Below are positions 32,401 through 38,374 of a stretch of 38,374 bases of DNA, piece after piece (positions within the stretch are counted from its first letter, which is position 1; every line of letters begins with the position of its first letter). Below the pieces are notes generated by a model, which saw nothing but the letters and a program-made list of their open reading frames with translations, did not search any database and was not told the origin of the DNA. Location of the stretch: NCBI GenBank assembly GCA_000787465.1, contig JSYX01000279.1:1-38374 (forward strand), written 5' to 3'. A program made the translations under genes and the position numbers. The stretch is from Thermomucor indicae-seudaticae (Eukaryota; Mucoromycota; Mucoromycetes; Mucorales; Lichtheimiaceae).

Positions 32401-32625
32401 GCTATTCATCGTCTGTTTCTTCTTTGTCTCTTTTCCCCCGTTCATGACAATTCACTATTTCGATCTTTATTAAAAATGGTTCCTGACATTTGATCCTGGA
32501 TATCCTTGATTCGTTTTGGCGTAAAGAAAGGGCACCTCCTGACTTCACGCTTTCTCTGAGGTGCAAATTTTCGGGCGGATTTCAAGCAGCCAATCCGACA
32601 AGCAGTTTGCCGCTTGAAACAGCTA

Positions 32626-35600
32626 ATGAATACTAAAGCGAATCTTAAAGCGGCCCGAGAAGCGATCGCGGCCAAGAATTTCGACGAGGCCGTTAAAGCG
32701 TGTAATCGCGTGCTATTGTGGGAATCTGGCAACTACAACGCGTAAGAACTGTAATGCATAATACTAGTACTGATTCTGCTGTTAATTCATGATCTGTGTG
32801 TAAAAGTTGGGTTTTCCTCGGTGTTGCGTATACTGGACTTGAGAATGACCAAGAAGCCGAGAAATCGTACCGTCAAGCGATCGAATTGAACGGCGAGTCT
32901 TTGCTTGCGTGGCAAGGGCTGATTAATTTGTATGAAAAGCGGAAACGGTACAGTGAAATGGCGTCGACTATTGAGAGTATATTGCCCAAGGTAGCGCAAA
33001 GGTAAGCGGAAGTAGCTCAAAAACGTTGCAGACAAGGACCTGAGGTCATGAATAAAGCAATGATGGCAATCGGTTGGCCGATTATCTGGACAAATTAGTG
33101 AATGTGTACAAAGATAAAGAAGAAACTCAGGACGAGGTAATAGTATGAAAAGACGGGTATCCTGAAAGTGGTAATGATGATGACGCTCTGTGTATGTAGT
33201 ACATCGAGACCCTGAAGCTGTTTTTACCCGAGAGCCCTTATTACGATGTGATTAAAGATACAAAGTTTATGCGACGGCCTATTGATATATGGACGATCAT
33301 CACAGAACGTACTGAACAGGATCAAGCAAAGATGATCGAAAGCCGAGTGCATTCGCAGCGATATAACGTGAATGCGGGGCCACTGGAGCAGGTCCGTGAG
33401 CGGGTTATGGCGGATGTGTATGCTCAATCCAAGCTGGGCGAGATGTATCAGAAGCTCTTGGAATTGGCTGATGATGATAATAAAAAACAAGCTATTCAAG
33501 TGAAACTGTTGGATTTTTGGTACAAGCGTCTTCCCGGGGTGTCCGAGAAAGCAGAGGTATGCTATGGGCGGCTGCATACTGTTGCATTATGGTTTTCTGA
33601 TATTCTCGCAGTTGTACCAGAATATTTGTAGTCTTGCAAAATCTTTGGTGGAAGCCAACGTGGATGCACCGTTACCGTACGAGATTTTGATTGAAACAGC
33701 AGATACGAAATCATTAGGTACGCTGTACATCTGCACAACTTGTAGGATCCCTGACTGACCCCTCGTAGAACAGTATGACAGGCAGCTGCTGGACAACTTC
33801 GCGGACAGATTCCCTGATACGGGTCTAGCAAAGCTCATCCACGGTTACCGGCTGTATTCGGATAACCAAATCGATGCTGCCTTTGACTTGTTTTCGGTTT
33901 GTATACGCTGCATATATCACTTTGGGATGTGAATTCTGTACTGAACTCGCCATTAAAGGAAGGCCTTGAACTGTCACCCAATAGCCTCTACGGTTACAGA
34001 TGTCTCTGCTGGATCTATTACGAGTGCAAAGAGTACGAGACTGGCTTAGAATATGCGACCAAGGGTCGTGATTTGGTGCGTAAACGGGCAAAGGAAACTG
34101 GAAAGCTTTTGTCGAGGTGAGCTAATAACCGTTGTTGTGGTTATTGCTTTCACATCACATTTATTAAATTCATTTTTGTAGTGTATTGCTTTCTATGGAA
34201 CTGTGCATGGCACATTGCTATCGGTGCTTGGATACAAAGTATTATCCGGACGCCATGGGCTTGTACAAGAAGATCCTTTCCCAGGAATCCGATGAAATTG
34301 GTGCTTTGGAGGCAAGTGCAACAACAACAGCGATTGGCCTAATGGTAAATGCGCGATATGAGACTAATTCTAGTCTACTTCAGGGAGCAGGATTGATATT
34401 GCGAGAGGAAGACAACTATGAAGAGGCTTTATCATTATTCGAAAAAGTGTACCAGCTTGATCCTAAGCGGCATATTGCCTTAGCAGAGATCGGCTGGATT
34501 TATTGTGAAAAGCAAGAGTATGAGCGTGCGATTGAATATATCATGAAGGCGATTGAACAAGAAGAGGTTGCAGAATACCACTATCGTTTGGGTCGTATTT
34601 ACTGGGCGATGGGAGGTCAGTCAGTCAGCTTATAACATGGTTTTCCTTCCTGGTCTTTATACCGAATTATGCGAGTGTAATAGGCGAATATAGGACCAGC
34701 ACTGCTTTCGCGTTTAAACATTTGATGCAGTCTGTGAAATTAAATTCACAGTTCTCGAGTGGGTTTACTTTTCTTGGACATTTTTACCGACAAGTTCAAA
34801 AGGACCATGTGCGAGCCAAGAAATGCTATCAGAAAGCGTTTCTGCTGAACCCACAGGAAGAAGTGGATGCAGCTTTGCACTTGAGCGATTACTATATCGC
34901 CGACAATGAAGCAACGGATGCCGAAGAGATATTTAAGCGGGTTACTGAGCTGGCGCCCAAGACTGGATGGGCTTGGAGGCGTCTAGGCTATGCAAAGATG
35001 GTGAGTCGAGTTGAGTTGAGTGGGAGTGGAGGATAATGACAACTGAGTTGATCTATGTACACAGAATGCTGGAAAATTCGCAGATGCTATTGGATGTTTC
35101 CAGAAAGCTTTACGGAGAGACACGAGCGATGTACGGTGTTGGGAAGGACTTGGTGAGGCGTATGCACATGAAGGACGATATGTGGCGGCTTTAAAGGCGT
35201 TTGGACGAGCTATTCAGCTGGACGGATCCTCGATTCATGCAAACTATCAAATGTCTCTCGTGAAGCAAAAGATTGGGTTACTGGACGAAGCGATTGCGGG
35301 ATTTAAGCATACTTTGGGGCTGGCCGAATCCCAAGACAAACCGAATTATTTGCCTGCTATCAAGGGACTTGGTGATTCTTATCTTGAAAAGGTCAAGGAA
35401 GAAATTCAGCAAGGATTTTTCGCCAGGGCTGCCGCAAGCGCTGGAGAAGTGATCCGAACGGCACTGGTGGGACTCGAGCAGGATCGGTCGCTCATTAGCT
35501 TTTGGAAGCTTATTGGGGATGCATGTGCGATTTACCGGCATGTTCCGACGTATGTCCATCTGTGTGCGTACGCCGAACTACAGAAAGCCATGTCCATCAT

Positions 35601-37692
35601 CATCTTTTCCGATTCTTCTTCACCACATGCTCGTCTTGGGTTCTCTCCTGAGCATGATCCGTGCGCCGGACTTTTTAACGAATTCATGCAGCTGGACATT
35701 ACAGAAAACTTTAATTTGCCATCCAAAGTAGCACTGGATGTGGTTTTGGTCTGTGCAAGTTTTGCGTACAAGAATGCGTTGGTTCTGTGCAGAAACCATA
35801 AACAGATCGCGCCTGCGTTCTGGCACGATCTTGCGCTTGTGTACTATTGGATGTCTGAGAACAATAGGTCGGACGAAGTGGATTCCTATACGGAGATGGC
35901 GATCGGATGTGCTTGTGCTGCACTCAAGATGGAACCGTCCCAGTATTTGTATTGGAACACGCTTGGTGTGATAGCCATGCGTGGGTTACCAAAGATCAGT
36001 CAATATGCGCTGGTCAAGGCAATGGAATTTAATTCTCGAGTAAGTACAACGTCGATTTTGCCCCAAACTAGCTAACTAACTAACGAACGATAATAGAGTG
36101 CTGTGCCATGGACCAATTATGGGTTCCTATGTCTAATACAGCAAGACTATGAACTAGCCAACCACGCTTTTGAGACTGCGCATGCGCTGGATCCCGAATG
36201 GGTATCTGCTTGGGTCGGACAAGCGTATGTCTCGTCTTTATGGGGAACAACAGAGGCTGCTTCTTCTTCTTCCAACTTGTTCCAGCACGCCTTTGAATCA
36301 AGCTCCAGAACCTCAGTAAGTTCTTGAAAGTGTTCGCCCTGTCTGACTAACTCACTAAACCAACTTGCTCCTTAGCTTGAAGCCAGCTATGGCTACGCCG
36401 AAACAGTGTTCAATCAACTATCCAACATGCCTGAAGGCAAGGCGGATATGGTTGAATTGGTTGTGCCACCTGCGTTTGCGCTGCAAAAGTTGACGGAGCA
36501 GAAACTGAACGGGGCACATGCACTCAACTTACTGGGCTTATTGCTTGAGCGGATGGGCCACTTTGAGCGTGCGTCGGAAGCTTTTGCGGGGGCAATTTTG
36601 GCGCTTGAAGCGCAGTTGGAGCAGGGCGTGATTAATGAAAAAGAAGCGAAAGAGCGGACGGCCAAGGCGCATGCCAATCTGGGGCGAACACTTTGCGCGT
36701 GCGGGAATTTTGAGGGAGCGATTTCTAGCTATCACAGCGTTCTCGGACAGGAGCAGGAAACAACAACAACGATGCGGATTTACTGTCAATTGGGAGCGGG
36801 TATCGCGTACTATTTTGAGGATCGGTTAGAGGACTCGTTGGCCATGTTTGAGGCCGCGTTAAACGAGACTGAGAGCAACCCTGAATTACGGTTGGATGTT
36901 ACGGTCCTGTTGGCCAAAGTATTGTGGGCTCTTGGAGGAGACGAGCAGCGTGCGGTAGCCAAGGATCAACTCTTTTCGAGGTACGTGAAATCACAGCGAT
37001 CGGATCTTGTTTTAGTATTAACAACTTATCGGCTGGGCTTTTCAGTATTTCTGATAATCCAAACTATCTGCCTGCCATTTTCTCTTTGTGCGTGATGGGA
37101 ATTCTTGAAGACGACGAGACCCTGACTAATGCTGCGCTGCAAGAGCTTGGCAAGGTATCAATGGATACTGCATGTGAGTAGTTGTTTGTAGGGCATGACC
37201 TGAGAGGTTTATTAACTGGATGGGACCCGATATAGATGAGATGGATAAACAACAATGGATCCCATGGCTGTTCTCGAGATTCTATCAGCTGCAGGTATAG
37301 ATAGCGAAAAGAACATTATGTAATGGAGATGCTTAATCATTCTTTGTTTGGTTCAGGATAAACCAGAGCTTGCGATGCGTTCATTAGCCAAGAGTTTATA
37401 TCAGACGCCATGGTTGTATTCCGCATGGAACCGGTTGGCATCCAATGTGCTGTTGATGAACGATGAAAGCAACAAGCAGCAAAAGCGTTTGATGACATCC
37501 GCGTCTCTGACAATGACCAATAGCTCTAAAATGGCTTCTGCGGATGCAAAAGCTGAAGCATATGAGCATGCAGTGCAGGCTACAAGTGATGACGAAGCAT
37601 CCAAGACGGCAGCAAAACGACTTGCTCAGCGTGCTGTTATGATAGCACCTTGGCGGCTTTCAGCATGGAAAACTTTGGCATCCACCAATTGA
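32626..37692 (+). CDS. SKI3: Ski3/TTC37-type TPR scaffold of the Ski complex
   Basis: Sixteen exons: 32626-32741, 32807-33001, 33058-33136, 33200-33556, 33612-33717, 33769-33896, 33959-34116, 34182-34311, 34384-34615, 34684-35000, 35065-36039, 36097-36315, 36376-36980, 37046-37173, 37236-37294, 37357-37692; 1379 aa, close to known Ski3 lengths. Ski3 is the TPR backbone binding Ski2 and Ski8, feeding mRNAs to the cytosolic exosome for 3'-5' decay. TPR units occur throughout: N-terminal AREAIAAKNFDEAVKACNRV and AWVFLGVAYTGLENDQEAEK; then EEALSLFEKVYQLDPKRHIA, ADAIGCFQKALRRDTSDV, ALKAFGRAIQLDGSSI; C-terminal ELAMRSLAKSLYQTPWLYSA and RAVMIAPWRLSAWKTLA. The intron 34312-34383 is GC-AG (donor GCAAGT), 72 nt and stop-free; removing it restores GALEGAGLILREEDNYEEAL, a proper TPR. 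The start is the Met at 32626, 225 bp after the oxygenase stop. Confidence 0.93.
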
Positions 37693-38374
37693 GCAATAAT
37701 AAACATTGATCATCTTTCTTACTACTTGTTTTGTGGCAAGTATTCCGCGTTTTGACGTCTATTGTTTTACAGAGTGCATGGCCAAAAAATGTGTTTTCCT
37801 ATTTTGAGAGCATGTAAACGCGTGTCTTTACGTCAACCAGTCAATCCAGGAAGCAGGATACCTTGACAGCTCTATCTTTAGCCGATTTTCCTTCTTGCAG
37901 GTGTGCAAGGGAACATTACTTCTGCTTCTTGTATAAACCAACTACGCAAAAATTGTCCATATTAAACCCACATCTTGTTGCTAGTATTTGTAATCTGCTT
38001 TCATTTACTGGTTTTTGAATAAACTTTTACGTCCTCCGTTGGTGGGGTTTGCGTCAACTTCAAGTGAAATTTGCGCCACTCTTTAAGACCCTTTTGCATT
38101 GGTTCCATTTTTTCAATTGATCTTTTATGTGAAGATGTTCGCACCAAATACTAATGCTATCGTGAATATAATCAGAAACTCGAGTGAACCATCGAAGTCT
38201 TTTTGCAAGGGTTTGCTACAATCATGCCATGCAATCTATTCCAGACAAGATAGCTATTAATACAGAGGGCGCTTCACTCTGTAGTTTAGACACTTTTCTC
38301 CTATTCTTCGAAATACAAGCATTCTTATCTGAACATTCATTGAAACGCTATGTGACTCTACTGTCCATCTCACA
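37693..38374. other. 3' flank of Ski3, no gene seen
   Basis: About 680 bp, AT-rich, with AATAATAAAC just after the Ski3 stop as a likely polyadenylation signal. No coding or RNA gene recognised up to the window edge. Confidence 0.5.

Noticed and set aside
1..38374. CRISPR array or bacterial-style operons, riboswitches and Shine-Dalgarno sites
   Set aside because: No regularly spaced repeats were seen, and the dense spliceosomal introns show that this is eukaryotic nuclear DNA.

Overview
The window is nuclear DNA of a fungus, most likely an early-diverging mould of the Mucoromycota (Mucorales-like). Nearly every gene is split by many short introns (about 47-127 nt, mostly 50-66), almost all GT-AG, with CTAAC/CTGAC-like branch motifs. 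The gene set is typically fungal: two velvet factors, a fungal D-amino-acid oxidase, an AreA-type GATA-like domain protein, a Dma-type FHA-RING ligase, a carotenoid oxygenase and Ski3. The species and phylum calls are inferences from gene content, not from a marker gene.

Layout, left to right. 1-423: 3' part of a broken Tc1/mariner-type transposase (-). 672-6153: velvet factor, threonyl-tRNA synthetase, second (VelB-like) velvet factor, all on the minus strand. 6490-8335: type II membrane glycosyltransferase of the GT49/LARGE type (-). 9955-10244: CYSTM cysteine-rich tail protein (+), convergent with 10471-11240, an AreA-like (DUF1752) protein (-). 12467-13914: D-amino-acid oxidase with a peroxisomal tail (-). 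14.0-20.1 kb: a gene-poor, repeat-scarred interval holding a possible TnpB/Fanzor-like fragment, two tiny polyA-tailed insertions with perfect target-site duplications, telomere-like CCCTAA traces and a GA-rich tract. 20.15-20.97 kb: a remnant resembling the C-terminus of a KDZ-type transposase. 21.9-24.45 kb: Dma-type FHA-RING ligase and PRCC splicing-factor homologue (both -). 24.6-26.4 kb: AP-1 mu (+). 26.9-28.0 kb: PPP-family, Ppn2-like polyphosphatase (+). 28.1-28.5 kb: Mediator subunit 9 (-). 28.6-29.5 kb: CMD/AhpD-like protein (+). 30.0-32.4 kb: carotenoid oxygenase-like protein (+). 32.6-37.7 kb: Ski3 TPR scaffold (+).

Most genes are unrelated housekeeping functions; the window is not an obvious biosynthetic cluster. 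The two velvet genes bracketing ThrRS look like a duplicated regulatory pair whose products could dimerise (inference). Exon coordinates were worked out by hand: all reading phases close, and joined sequences restore family motifs, but no transcript evidence was available.

The most unusual points are: a carotenoid oxygenase with two of four iron-binding histidines replaced; a GT49 protein with no visible DxD; two GC-AG introns with the donor GCAAGT; a 16-nt internal exon in a velvet gene and an 8-nt terminal exon in PRCC; and two short retro-insertions ending in the same 14-nt sequence.
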